Source: Poronia punctata
Taxonomy: Eukaryota > Ascomycota > Sordariomycetes > Xylariales > Xylariaceae
Direction: 5' to 3'
Assembly (NCBI GenBank): GCA_022579005.1
Contig: MU401583.1
Span: 1 to 64,000 of the forward strand
DNA length: 64,000 nucleotides
This document shows positions 1 to 11,600 of this stretch, one piece after another. The notes beneath the pieces were generated by a model. That model saw nothing but the letters and a program-made list of their open reading frames with translations, had not been told where the DNA came from and ran no database searches. The position numbers and the translations under genes are program-made. Position 1 is the stretch's first letter. Each line of letters begins with the position of its first letter.

Positions 1-3000
1 TTTTTATTTTAAATATAATTAAGTATAAAGTTAAAAGTTAACATGTTTATTATAGCATAGCTAAACTAAAACCTAAAACTACGTATTTTTTTAAGCATAC
101 TATAATATAATAAATATAAAGTAATTATATATATTTTATAATAATGCTTATATATAAAATTAGCAGCTAATATAAAAATACTTATATTTATTTACTAAAA
201 GTTTGCTTTTATTTAACGTAAAGTTATAATATATATAAACATAATAGTGCTATTACTTATAATAACTACTATTTTAGTAAAATATATTAGCCTGCTAAAT
301 AAACACTACTTAAAAAATAAACAACAATATTTATTTATAAAGTATATATTAAGCATAATAAACTTAATATTAAAACTATAATTAAACTAAGTTTTAATAT
401 ATAAAAACTATATTAAATTTATAATTAAACTACTATAAAACTTAAAAATTAGCACTATTAAAAACTTAAACGCTAATAAAATAAAATAGGTTAATTAAAT
501 AAACATATATATTTTAAATATAGCTAACACTTATAAAAAAACAAAATTAGTATTTAACTTTATAAATAAAGTCTTTTACTTTTTAAAATTACTTATTTAA
601 AATATATATAATATATAAAACGTAATAGTATAAAATAACTATAACTTGCTACTAAAACTACTATATATACTAAAAAATATTAAAACAAGCTTAATTAAAA
701 TTAAAAATATTTTATATATTTTTTTTAAACATAGTATATATATATTAAAAAAAAATTTTAAATATGCAATAAAGTTTAAATATATTTTAAAAAACTACAA
801 CGTATAAAAAAACAAAAAGATTATTTTAATACTAAAGCAAAAAAAACTTAAAGTTAATTTAGTATAAAAATAGCAACACTAATAAAAACGTACTAAACTA
901 TATAAGCTAAAAGTTAAAAACTAATAAATATTTAATAAAATATTTAATAACTTATATTAACAAAATAAGCTATACTAAATAAAAAAACTAAGTTTTTTTA
1001 AATGCTTAGTTTTTATATTATAAAAAATTATTAAAAAAAAACAAAAAGGCTAGGTAGTTATTAACTTACAATTTTTAAATAATATAACTATACTAAATAT
1101 ATACTTTATACTTTGTTAAAAAAACGTAATTATAAACCTTAAAAATAAAAAGTTTATTTTAGTATTTAACGTAACAAGCTTTTTTTACTAACTACTAATA
1201 TACTTAAAATATAAAAACTAAATAGTAATAATGTTTTTATAAAAACTAGAAGTTTTAAGTGTTGCCTTTATAAGATTTAAAAACAGTTTAGCTTATAGCT
1301 AAAGGTTTATAAACTAAAAATTATAGCAATACTAAAAATATTGCTATGCGTATATAAATAATATAGTTATCTTTAGTAATATAGCTAAAAAACATTATAA
1401 ATATTTAAAAAAAATCTTAGCGCTATTTTAAAAAATTAAATTAGCTTTATTACTAGCAAAGTTATTTTGTAAATACTTTAAAGTTAAGCTTTTTAAATTA
1501 AAAGTTAATAAATTTAAAGTTATAATAATAAAATACTAAATAAAAGCTATAAAAAAAATTAAAATGCTAAATAATTTAAGCAACTTAAAAACATATATTA
1601 GTATAATAATATAGCTATGCAAATATATTTTATAGTTTTAATAAAAAATTAAACCTTTATAACGTTAAAAAATAACAATGCTAGCAAAAAAATAAACAAA
1701 TAATAAAATTTTATAAAAAAGTTTTATAAACAAAAAAAAATAAACTTTAAAAAAAGTATTTAATTTAACTTTAAAAAAAAAGCAAAGCTTTAGCATTATA
1801 TAAAAAGATCTTTGCAAAGCAGATTACTTAGTATATTAAAATTTTAATAAACAAGTTTTTTTTAAAATTAACGCGTTAGCAAAAAGGGGCTATAAAGTAA
1901 TAATATTTTATTTTAATAATTTATAAAATAAAGAACTTATTAATACTAATAATATATAACCTATTAAATACTTTAGCAAAGTTTTAATAACTTTAAAAAA
2001 AAATACTATATAATAAAGCTTAAAGTATTTTATTTTATATAGCTTTGTAAACAATTAAAACTACAACTACAATTTTATAAACACCTAATTATAGTTTTTA
2101 TAAACTATTAAGCAATAAAAAGTATAGTTAATTAAAAAAATTTTATAATAACAAACATTATTAAAATAAACCTAAAACTAGTATAAGCTTTTATTTACTT
2201 TAAATAATATAAACTTAACGTTTAATATATTTTAAGCAAAGTTAATTTAGTACCTAATATATTATTTTAACTACTAATAATCTTAAAACAAAAAAACAAA
2301 AAAAAAGCAACTAATACTTTAAAAAACGTACTTAACAATATATTATTAAATTATATATATACTACTTACAACGTATAAATATTTAAAAAATACTAAAATA
2401 AACTAATTATAAAATATAAAAAAAACCTACATATAAAAAAAATCCTACAAGCATTATAACTAAATAATTTAATCTTAAGATTTAGGTTTTAATAAATTAT
2501 AAAAAGCCTCTTTTATTATATATTAAAAAAATAACTACTATAATTAGTAATTTTTAAAAACTGCATATAAGACTTATTATATAAAATATATAACTAAAAA
2601 TATTACTTTAGTACAAAAAAAATAGCATAAAATCTAAAGCAATATAGTATTAAGAACTTAACTTATAAGTTAAAAAAATATATATAACATTATTTACAGT
2701 ATTTAAAAAACAAAACTAATAAAAGCAAACTATTTAAATCCTTAAAACCTATTAAAATACTTAACATTTTTTACTATATTATAATAATAGATTTTATTGT
2801 TAGCATGCTTACAGTATCCTCTTAAAAAACATTTTAGCAAATACTAAGTTATACTACATATAACTGTTTTTTAACTATAACTTGCAAGTTTAGCAAAAAA
2901 ACTATCTTAATACTAAAAAACATTAAATATATAGCATTAAAATAGGCTACTATACTTTTTAAAATGCTTTTTTTTTATAAATAAAAAATGCCTAGTTAAA

Positions 3001-4080
3001 TTATATTAAATAAAGATCTTAGATTTATGTTTAAATTATAGGAAATAGTATTTGCTAAACTAACAACAAGACTTGCTAGATCTACGGCATACTATCCCTA
3101 ACCTTAATCCTAGTTAGTTAATTAATTTATTCACATTTCATTCTTAGATCCAAGGATCCTAGTGCTATCAATTATTATAAATATAATAATAGCTTAAAGT
3201 TTATATATTATTAATAGCTTAAAAATATATTAGTTAAAGTTGTTTATTACTTAAATAACTTTAAAGTGCTTTATAAAAAAGCAAGCATATATTATTATAT
3301 AAGTTATAAAATAATATATTTAAATATTAATATTTATATTATAAGCTTTAAGTTTTGCTATTAAAGTAATTATTATAATTATACTTATTTATTAGTTAGT
3401 ATATAGTTAAAATATTAAAAATATATTATATGCTTTAACTTAAAGCTTAATTAAGTTAGCTATATTAAATTTATTTTAATAAATACTTTAAATATATTTA
3501 AAATTAATACTAAAAAACTTTTTTATAGTTATAATAATAATAAAAAAGTACTTATAAATCTTATTAAATAATTAGTTAAAGCTAAGTTAGTTTTAAGCTT
3601 ATAATATACTTAAAGTATAAGTTAGTATTGTTAACTATGCTTTTTTAGCTTTAAATTGCTTAAAGCATTTAAAGTAGTAAGTATAAACTAGTTATTTATA
3701 ATGCTTTAAGTTTTTATTTGCTTAAATTAAAGCTTTAGCTAAGTTAGCTATTATATGCTTTGCTAGTATATTAAGCACTTTAAGCTAAGTTAGTAGTTTA
3801 ACTAAGCTTAAAATAATTAATAGCTAAAAATTGCTTATAAAAACGTTATTATTTATAAGCTATAATAGCTTAGTTTAAACTTTTTAGCTTAGTTAGCTTT
3901 TAATTTACTAAGTAAAGTTAATATTTTTATATAAATTTTTTATAAGCTATTTATTTTTTGCAAATTTTGCAGTAGTTATTATAATAAGTAATAAAGCTAT
4001 TAAAAAAAGTAAGTAAACTTAAAAAAGTAATAATCTAAAATATAATATAACGTTATTATATTAACATATTGCTTTTAAAT
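1..4080. repeat. AT-rich block, probable RIP-degraded repeat
   Basis: About 4 kb composed almost only of A and T, with remaining C and G mainly in AGC/GCT, ACT and AACG-like contexts and no open frame of any useful length. This is the pattern left by repeat-induced point mutation, the premeiotic C-to-T mutation of duplicated DNA known in Pezizomycotina. Positions 1 to about 3000 are A-heavy on the + strand and about 3170-4080 are T-heavy, so the two parts seem to have been mutated mainly on opposite strands or to be two elements in opposite orientation. Composition returns abruptly to normal near 4081. The original element, probably a transposon, cannot be named because no domain survives. 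Confidence 0.85.
3040..3165. other. Less mutated island inside the AT-rich block
   Basis: A stretch of roughly 125 bp with near-normal base composition (for example CTAGATCTACGGCATACTAT around 3075) between the A-heavy and T-heavy halves of the RIP block. It holds no ORF and I recognise nothing in it. It could be unique DNA between two inserted repeats, or an element end too short to be a RIP target. Confidence 0.4.
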
Positions 4081-4326
4081 TAATTTCGACCTGCTAGCGC
4101 TGCAAAATGTATGCAAAAAGTGTAGTATAGAAAGTAAGGTTGTAGGTAGGGCCCTGCAGGCCTGTAGACTAAGCTATACAATCTACAAGTATTCTACGAG
4201 TAGGATGTCGTCAGTGCAGCAACACTCGATGTAGCCATAAATTTCACGAAATACTTAAGATTTTCTTCATATCTAGTGTTGGAAGAGCCGGAGCATTTGA
4301 AATCAAGAACCACACTAGCGGCTACA

Positions 4327-5680
4327 ATGGCCAGCTTTTTTGATCTCAAGGCACGCAAAGCTGCAGCTGCCAGCGGTACATCGGCAAAGGCCGGCGAACC
4401 TAAGCAGGCTGCTAGAAAACAACCTTGGGTTGAGAAATAGTATTTTTGGCCCCCGTCTTTCTCGATGCGAGTCAAATGAGGACTGACCAACATGCTATAG
4501 CCGCCCGAAAACTCTCAACGATGTCACAGCCCAAGATCACACAGTTAATGTCCTACAACGGACTCTACAAGCGTCAAATGTAAGTGTCTCTTCAGTTCTC
4601 CACCTAATTTATAGTTGACGAACATGTTGCTCACGGCTTTCCTAGCTTCCGCACATGCTATTCTATGGCCCACCCGGAACCGGAAAGACATCGACGATCC
4701 TCGCCCTCGCGAAGGAACTATACGGGCCGGAGATGCTGAAATCACGAGTCCTCGAGCTGAACGCCTCGGACGAGCGAGGCATCAGCATCGTGCGAGAGAA
4801 GGTCAAAGATTTCGCGCGAATGCAATTGACGAACCCGCCGCCCGGTTACCGAGAGCGCTACCCGTGCCCGCCATTCAAGATCATCATTCTCGACGAGGCC
4901 GACAGCATGACGCAGGACGCGCAGAGCGCCCTGCGCCGGACCATGGAGACATACAGCAAGATCACGCGTTTCTGTCTCATCTGCAACTATGTCACGCGCA
5001 TCATCGACCCGCTTGCTAGCCGATGCAGCAAGTTCCGCTTCAAGAGCCTCGACCAGGGAAACGCGCGGAGACGGCTCGAGGCGATTGCCGAGAAAGAAGG
5101 CGTTAGGCTCGAGGATGGCGCCGTGGATGCGTTGATTCGCTGTAGCGAGGGCGATTTGAGAAAGGCTATCACGTTTCTGCAGAGTTCGGCGCGGCTCGTG
5201 GGGGCTGTGGAGAAGAACGAGGATGATGCGGGTGATAAAATGGACGTGGACGATGATACGGCGTCTCCCAAAGCAGCAGTCACGGTTAAGATTGTAGAGG
5301 ATATTGCGGGCGTGATACCCGGATCGACGATCGAGAGATTACAGAAGGCTATGCAGCCGAGGTCGGCTGGGGCGACGTACCAGGCTATAGCCAAGGTGGT
5401 GGAGGAGATGGTGGCGGATGGCTGGAGTGCCACTCAGGTCGTCTCACAGGTGAGTTTTCTCGATATATATACTTTGCTTTGAGTGCAAGTGCAAGTGCTG
5501 ACAAGTTACTAGCTTTACCAAGCGGTCATCAACGATGAACTTATCCCGGATTTGGGGAAAAACAAGATCACACTCATATTCTCCGAAGTGGACAAGAGGT
5601 TAGTTGATGGTGCGGACGAGCACCTGTCTATATTAGATTTGGCTTTACGGATATCCAATATCCTAGCAGGGGAAGGGTGA
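4327..5680 (+). CDS. RFC2: Replication factor C subunit 2 (clamp-loader ATPase)
   Basis: Small AAA+ subunit of the RFC clamp loader, which loads PCNA at primer-template junctions in the nucleus. Four exons: 4327-4439, 4501-4579, 4646-5449 and 5513-5680, giving 387 residues. The start [11 protein letters not shown] is the first in-frame ATG, and the first exon ends in the family motif QPWVEKY, completed across the intron by [13 protein letters not shown]. Walker A GPPGTGKT is at residues 72-79, the Walker B box DEAD at 147-150 and the arginine-finger SRC motif at about 189-191. The C-terminal collar helices end in a ...[10 protein letters not shown] tail. An acidic linker ([13 protein letters not shown]) lies between the ATPase part and the collar. 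The length fits fungal Rfc2. The gene starts only about 250 bp from the RIP block, and its 3' end faces the coiled-coil gene. Confidence 0.95.
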
Positions 5681-6163
5681 ACGCGGATGTTAATAAAAAC
5701 CAAAAATAAACAATCGCATAGGAAGTAGGCGTGGATAATAAAGAATAATAATGCAATCTTAGACATAATCAATGATGACCATTACGGGAAGTAGGCAATG
5801 CCAATCTTCTCTCCCGTAGACGCACCGAACTATACGAACTGCTGGTATCTGTATTAGAGATCTCCTGTATTAGATACGATCTATAAGTCATTTACAGTTA
5901 TACCGTCTCGCATTGGCCTGAATAGGGGCTTCAGGAGTAGGTAGTTTTTTATATACCTTAACTATTCTCAAAGCAGGGTCATTACGCGGCTTGAAGACGT
6001 TACATTCTTTTGTTATTTCCTTGCCTGGTAAGATATGCAATAGAAAGCAGCGTGTCAGGTAGTCTACGGTATTTGGGCGTCGCCTCCGTTTTTCCATCGG
6101 AATGCGTCAAAACTACACGCGAGCTACCAGGTATCGCTGGCCCTTTGAACCGTCCACTACCGG
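5681..6163. other. Convergent intergenic, 3' ends of RFC2 and coiled-coil gene
   Basis: About 480 bp between two converging stop codons. It presumably holds both 3' UTRs and polyadenylation signals; AATAAA-like words occur near 5692 and 5740. No other feature seen. Confidence 0.5.
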
Positions 6164-7750
6164 TTACTCGTTGATTAGACCAAGGTTTCCATCGAGAGTG
6201 GCCCATATGCTCTTCTCTCCATTCTTGGGCTCTTTCTTATCGGCAGACTTTACGGAACCGGTGCTGTTCTTCCGATCTTCTTCTGTCGACTTGGTAGCCC
6301 TATCTTCCGATCCCGGCCGGCTGCCTTCGGATGGGACTTGCAACGGACCTTTGTTTTGCAGCTTGGAGACCTGATCTAGAATGTTCATAGCTTCTTGGAT
6401 AGACATCTGACCTTTTTCTACTTCCTCCGCGACGGTCTCTAGCGTTGTGATCTTGGCCGAGTCCGCTGCGAATAGCCATGGCTGAATCTGTTCGGTGACG
6501 GAAGCGGTCTTCGTGGCTTCGGCGAAGCTCGAACTTGCGTGAGACTTGTCCTGTTGAGGGGTGCCGTACTTTGATAGAAGGGTGCTCTCCTGCTCGAGAC
6601 GACGTATCGCCTTGGTCGTTTCTTGTTGCTGGCGGGCCATCGTGGCGTTGATATGTGTTTTCTCCTGTACCATCGCCTTCTGCTCCTGCGAGAGCGTCTG
6701 GAGTTTCTCAAGATAGGGAGTTAGGAGGTAGGTTTGTGGCTCAGGTTTCGCTGGTAAAGGTGGCTCTGGAACAGGTTCTTGCATATCCGCTGGTGGCTCT
6801 GCGGCGGCGAGTTTGCGTAGCTGAGCCATGGATGTGAGTATCTGCCTGCGCAAGTCTATATGACGTTCATATTCTTTCTGAATAGTGGCGGACCGGGCTT
6901 CGACGTCGAAAGCACCATCGTCTAACTGAGTAGTTTTGCTCGGCGACTCCGCTCCCCCCGCAGTCTCGCCCTCGCCCTCACCTGCCTTGCTTAACATGGT
7001 CTCTATCCAGTCGACAAGCGAGTTCTTGACGGCATTTAGCGCTGTGACCTGCGTTTCGAGAGACAGATCCCGAGGATTGATAGGATGTCTCGCTTTCAAC
7101 GCCTCGAGTTTGCGCTGGTCGTTCTCTAGGACTAGTTTTTGACGAAGTGTTGCCTTGCGAAGCCGGGAGACTAACTCCTCGATATCCTTTTCGGGAGACT
7201 CTCCTTCTTTCGTGAACCCCTCCACTAGTTCCTTGGGCAACTCTGGAAATGCTGCACAGTCCTTGAACATGACCTTGGGATCGAGAAAATCCGGCGTAGC
7301 AGCGGGTTGGTTGTTCATTTGGTCATAGTACCTTTTCAACGCCTCAAGTCTCTTACGTTCCTTCTCGAGTCTGTTGCATTCTAGTTGCTCCGCGAGAAGC
7401 GTCCTTTCGGCATCTGCTTTCTTGGAAGAGCTCGCAGGGGTCGGTGCCGTGGCGGCAGCGGCTTTGTGCTCAGCCCGTAGCCTCGAAAGTTCTTTCTGAA
7501 GCCTGATGTTTTTCTGGACCGCCTGTATGAATCTCCGCTGCTTTTCTTCCGGAGCGTCAGACAGAGTGATAGGCGTGTCTGGGTCGACGAGGAACATGGG
7601 ACTGGTCAGCCGGTCCTGTCCTAGGCTTTGAGCTAGTTGCTGCGCCTTTGCTTGTTTTTCAGCGAGGATCTCTGCTCGGGGACGCAGGAGTCTCTCGAGA
7701 ACCTCACGAGCACGCTGGGCCGCCAATTCTTCTTCAGGTGTCACCTCCAT
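6164..7750 (-). CDS. Coiled-coil protein of unknown function, 528 aa
   Basis: Single uninterrupted ORF of 528 residues starting MEVTPEEELAAQ and ending LDGNLGLINE. I do not recognise the family. Most of the protein is charged and Lys/Glu/Arg/Leu/Gln-rich, with heptad-like stretches at roughly residues 5-50, 70-160, 190-245 and 290-420, so long coiled coils are likely. A low-complexity Pro/Ala/Ser segment near residue 100 and a polar Ser/Lys/Glu C-terminal tail flank them. No signal peptide, membrane segment or zinc site is visible. The orderly codon use and the long frame argue that it is real. It is transcribed divergently from BRR2 across an 850-bp spacer and converges on RFC2. A structural or adaptor role is only inference from the coiled coils. 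Confidence 0.85.
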   Translation of the reverse strand: MEVTPEEELAAQRAREVLERLLRPRAEILAEKQAKAQQLAQSLGQDRLTSPMFLVDPDTPITLSDAPEEKQRRFIQAVQKNIRLQKELSRLRAEHKAAAATAPTPASSSKKADAERTLLAEQLECNRLEKERKRLEALKRYYDQMNNQPAATPDFLDPKVMFKDCAAFPELPKELVEGFTKEGESPEKDIEELVSRLRKATLRQKLVLENDQRKLEALKARHPINPRDLSLETQVTALNAVKNSLVDWIETMLSKAGEGEGETAGGAESPSKTTQLDDGAFDVEARSATIQKEYERHIDLRRQILTSMAQLRKLAAAEPPADMQEPVPEPPLPAKPEPQTYLLTPYLEKLQTLSQEQKAMVQEKTHINATMARQQQETTKAIRRLEQESTLLSKYGTPQQDKSHASSSFAEATKTASVTEQIQPWLFAADSAKITTLETVAEEVEKGQMSIQEAMNILDQVSKLQNKGPLQVPSEGSRPGSEDRATKSTEEDRKNSTGSVKSADKKEPKNGEKSIWATLDGNLGLINE

Positions 7751-8604
7751 TGTGCTGTATCACCCTTTGAATATTGGGTGTTGACGTCCTACTTGTAGGT
7801 GTTGGGTGGGAACCACAAAAGGCGGAACGTCTCCTGTAATGTCCGTGTAAAATAGTTTGTGGACTTATAAATTAGCCAGAAAAAAGACTTTATAAGACTA
7901 TCTGTCCACCCAAGACCAGATGCTTCTCCTGTATTCGAAATATATAGAAGTTTACTTGATTCTGGTCTGTTCAGGGGAGGTAGAGCAGCCAGGTGAACAT
8001 GAACATTGAACATGGAGGTACCTGATGTACATGTACGCGTAGCTGTGAGAGTGTGTACCGGTACTTTCTGGGGTAGCAGCCAGGGGTTTTGGGAGCTGTT
8101 GTACAGGGATACCTTTGGAAGTTTTGCGCCAAACTGGGCTAAAATGCATCTCCAGCGAATGTAAATAAAGATCAGCCAATCAAGATGAGAGCTTTGGGTG
8201 GGCACTTGCACGTACAGCCTAGCCTCTATTTGGAACTAGGCACCGAAGGTACCTACCTGATTGACTCCACCAAGTTAGACTTTACTTTAGCTTTCATTGC
8301 CTCTGAAGGCGACAAAAGTACAGCCTTGAATTTTCTGATTAAAAGACGTGTGTGAATCTTGCCAAACACGCATCTGAATTACCAAACTCGACCGGTTTTC
8401 TTGAATAGCCTTCGAAAGCGCACCGATCCTAGCGCGTTATACCCAGATGATTCAATAGCGGCCTCGAACGGCACCCATGTCCAATGATATACTGATAGGA
8501 CCAGCCGTCGAACAGTCGAACATCCCACGCGCCGGCTCATCAAATTACCTAGGAACGAACAGACGGCCGAGCGCATTGAGCGAAAGCTCTCCAAATAAAT
8601 AAAG
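7751..8604. promoter_or_regulatory. Divergent promoter region, coiled-coil gene / BRR2
   Basis: 854 bp between two divergent start codons, so it must contain both promoters and 5' UTRs. Short ORFs on the minus strand here (7789-8211, 8379-8852) lack conserved features and are taken as chance. No clear TATA box or known factor site stands out. Confidence 0.5.
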
Positions 8605-11600
8605 ATGGCGGACCACCACAGAGATGTGTCGCAGTACAAGTACTCGGCTATGTCCAACCTGGTTCTCCAGGCGGATCGCCGATTCATCACGCGACGAACC
8701 GACGAGGCGACTGGCGACCCCGAATCGCTCGCTGGGCGGCTCAATGTCACCCACATGGGATCCCGTATTACGCGCGATAATGTACCAAAACCGAAAAAGA
8801 AGACCGGTGCCCTGGCTATCGAAAGGGGAGATCTACAGGAAGGACAAGACATCCTCGCCCGAGAACAGAGGAAGCGGAAAAACGACGCCTCTCACCTCAA
8901 AGGAACGGGTATTCTCGGACAGGCAGATCTTTTAATTGAAGGACTCCGGTATCAGCCGCGTACTCCTGCTACACGCGCCACCTTCGATTTGATACTGCAC
9001 CTTGTCGCTAGCAATCTGGGCGATGTCTCACATGAAGTCGTGCTCAGCGCCGCCGACGCCGTTCTTGAATATTTAAAGGACGAGGACATGAAAGACATAG
9101 AGAAAAAGAGAGAAATCGACGACTTAATAGGAACATTAAACCCCAAGCAATATAACGAATTGGTGAATCTCGGCAAGAAGATTACAGATTATGATACCCA
9201 GAACGATAACGACGAGGTCGATACTGGCGCCGGAAAGGGCGATCTCGATGGCGAGCTGGACGACCGCCAAGGTGTTGCGGTCGTTTTTGACGAAGAGGAC
9301 GAAGACGAGGAGGCTGCCATGTTGGACGAGGTCCGAGACGAGTCGTCCGAAGATGAAGCAGCCATGGATGACGATGAGGAGGAAATCGCTGGACTGGATG
9401 AACGGGCGACAGGTGGTGACGCCGGCCAGGACAGGGTCGAGGAAGAAGCCGGCCTGGCAGATGGTGATGCCATGGTTATTGATGGTAGTGGGCCCCAGAA
9501 TGGAAAGAAGTCGTCTTCTCACGAGAAGAACTATATCCCCGCCCGCGATATCGACGCATATTGGTTGCAACGAGAAATCGGCAATCTTTACTCCGATGCC
9601 CACACCCAGCATGACAAAACAGCGGATGCTCTAAGGATCTTATCTGGAGAGCCTGACGAGCCCGGTGGTGAAGAGAAACAGCTGAGAGAAATAGAAAACG
9701 ATCTTATGGAACTATTCGATTACGAGCATCACGAGGTGGTCCAGAAATTCATCGAAAATAGGGAGAAGATCGTTTGGCTCACCCGACTAGCTAGGGCGGA
9801 TGACGATGAAAAACGAAGTGTCATTGAACGAGAAATGGCTTCTGAGGGTCTCCGATGGATTCTCGACGAATTGCGTGGAAAGAAGACTACCGACAGCAAA
9901 AAACTAGAGATCAAGATGGACATAGATGTGCCGGCCTCTTTCGGCGACGCTCCAAAAACCGAACGCGCCGAGGGCCAGCTAGTCGGTGGACTTCAACCTC
10001 GCAAGCTCATCAACCTGGAAAACCTCGTTTTCGACCAAGGCAACCATCTGATGACAAACCCAAAAGTCCGCCTGCCCGAAGGTTCTAAAAAAAGGACGTT
10101 CAAAGGCTACGAGGAGATCCATGTCCCACCGCCGGCAAAACGTAACCAGTCTGATGACGTTAGCATCCCTATCACAGACATGCCCGAGTGGGCGCGAGGA
10201 CCTTTCAGTTCTGCGAAAGCTCTGAACAAAATCCAGTCCAAGTGCTACCCCACAGCGTTTGAGGACGACGGGAATATGTTGATCTGCGCGCCAACTGGTA
10301 GCGGTAAAACCAATGTTGCAATGTTGACGATACTCCGGGAACTTGGGAAATATAGGAACCCGGAGACGGGCGATATCGACCTGGACGCCTTCAAAATTGT
10401 CTATATAGCGCCCCTGAAAGCTTTGGTTCAGGAACAAGTCGGCAATTTTGGCGCTCGCCTCAAGGAATTTGGCGTCACGGTATCCGAGCTGACGGGTGAT
10501 CGCCAGCTTACTAAGCAACAGGTCACAGAGACTCAGGTCATCGTAACAACGCCGGAGAAGTGGGATGTCATCACGAGAAAAGCTACGGATCTGACATATA
10601 CGAATCTTGTGCGCCTTATTATAATCGACGAAATCCATCTCCTGCACGATGACCGAGGCCCTGTCATCGAAAGCATCGTCAGTCGGACAATACGGAAGAC
10701 GGAACAGACGGGCGACCCTGTGCGACTTATCGGGCTTTCTGCTACCTTGCCGAATTATAGGGATGTGGCTAGCTTCCTACGTGTAGACCCAGCCAAGGGT
10801 CTTTTCCATTTCGACGGCTCGTACCGCCCGTGCCCCCTGAGACAAGAATTCATCGGTATTACGGACAAGAAGGCCATCAAGCAGTTGAAAACGATGAACG
10901 ACATTACATACAGTAAGGTCATCGAACATGTCGGGACGAATCATAACCAGATGCTCATTTTCGTGCACTCCCGTAAGGAGACAGCCAAGACTGCGCGATA
11001 CATCCGCGACAAGGCCTTGGAAATGGAGACCATCAACCAAATCCTAAAGCACGATTCCGGCTCTAGGGAGGCCCTCAATGAGGTTGCCAAGGATATCTCC
11101 GATGCAGACCTCAAGGATCTTTTGCCCTATGGGTTTGGCATTCACCATGCCGGTATGAATCGGGTTGACCGTGACGAGGTCGAAGGCCTGTTTGCTGGCG
11201 GCCTTATCCAGGTTCTTGTGTGTACTGCAACGCTTGCTTGGGGTGTCAATCTTCCCGCCCACACCGTCATCATCAAGGGAACCCAAGTCTACTCCCCTGA
11301 AAAAGGTAGCTGGGTAGAGCTGAGCCCTCAGGACGTCCTACAGATGTTGGGACGTGCAGGACGGCCTCAATACGATACGTACGGCGAGGGAATTATCATC
11401 ACATCTCAGAACGAGATGCAGTATTACCTCTCTCTCCTTAATCAGCAGTTGCCCATCGAAAGTCAGCTTGCTAGCAAGTTGGTTGACAACCTGAATGCCG
11501 AGATAGTGCTAGGAAATGTCCGCAGTCGCGACGAAGGAGTGGAGTGGCTTGGCTACACTTATCTCTTTGTCAGAATGCTCCGGTCACCTGGGTTATATAG

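Noticed and set aside
4194..4493. 99-codon minus-strand ORF next to the RIP block
   Set aside because: It lies opposite the first exon and first intron of RFC2, whose exon (4327-4439) reads the expected N-terminus; the minus frame has no recognisable motif.
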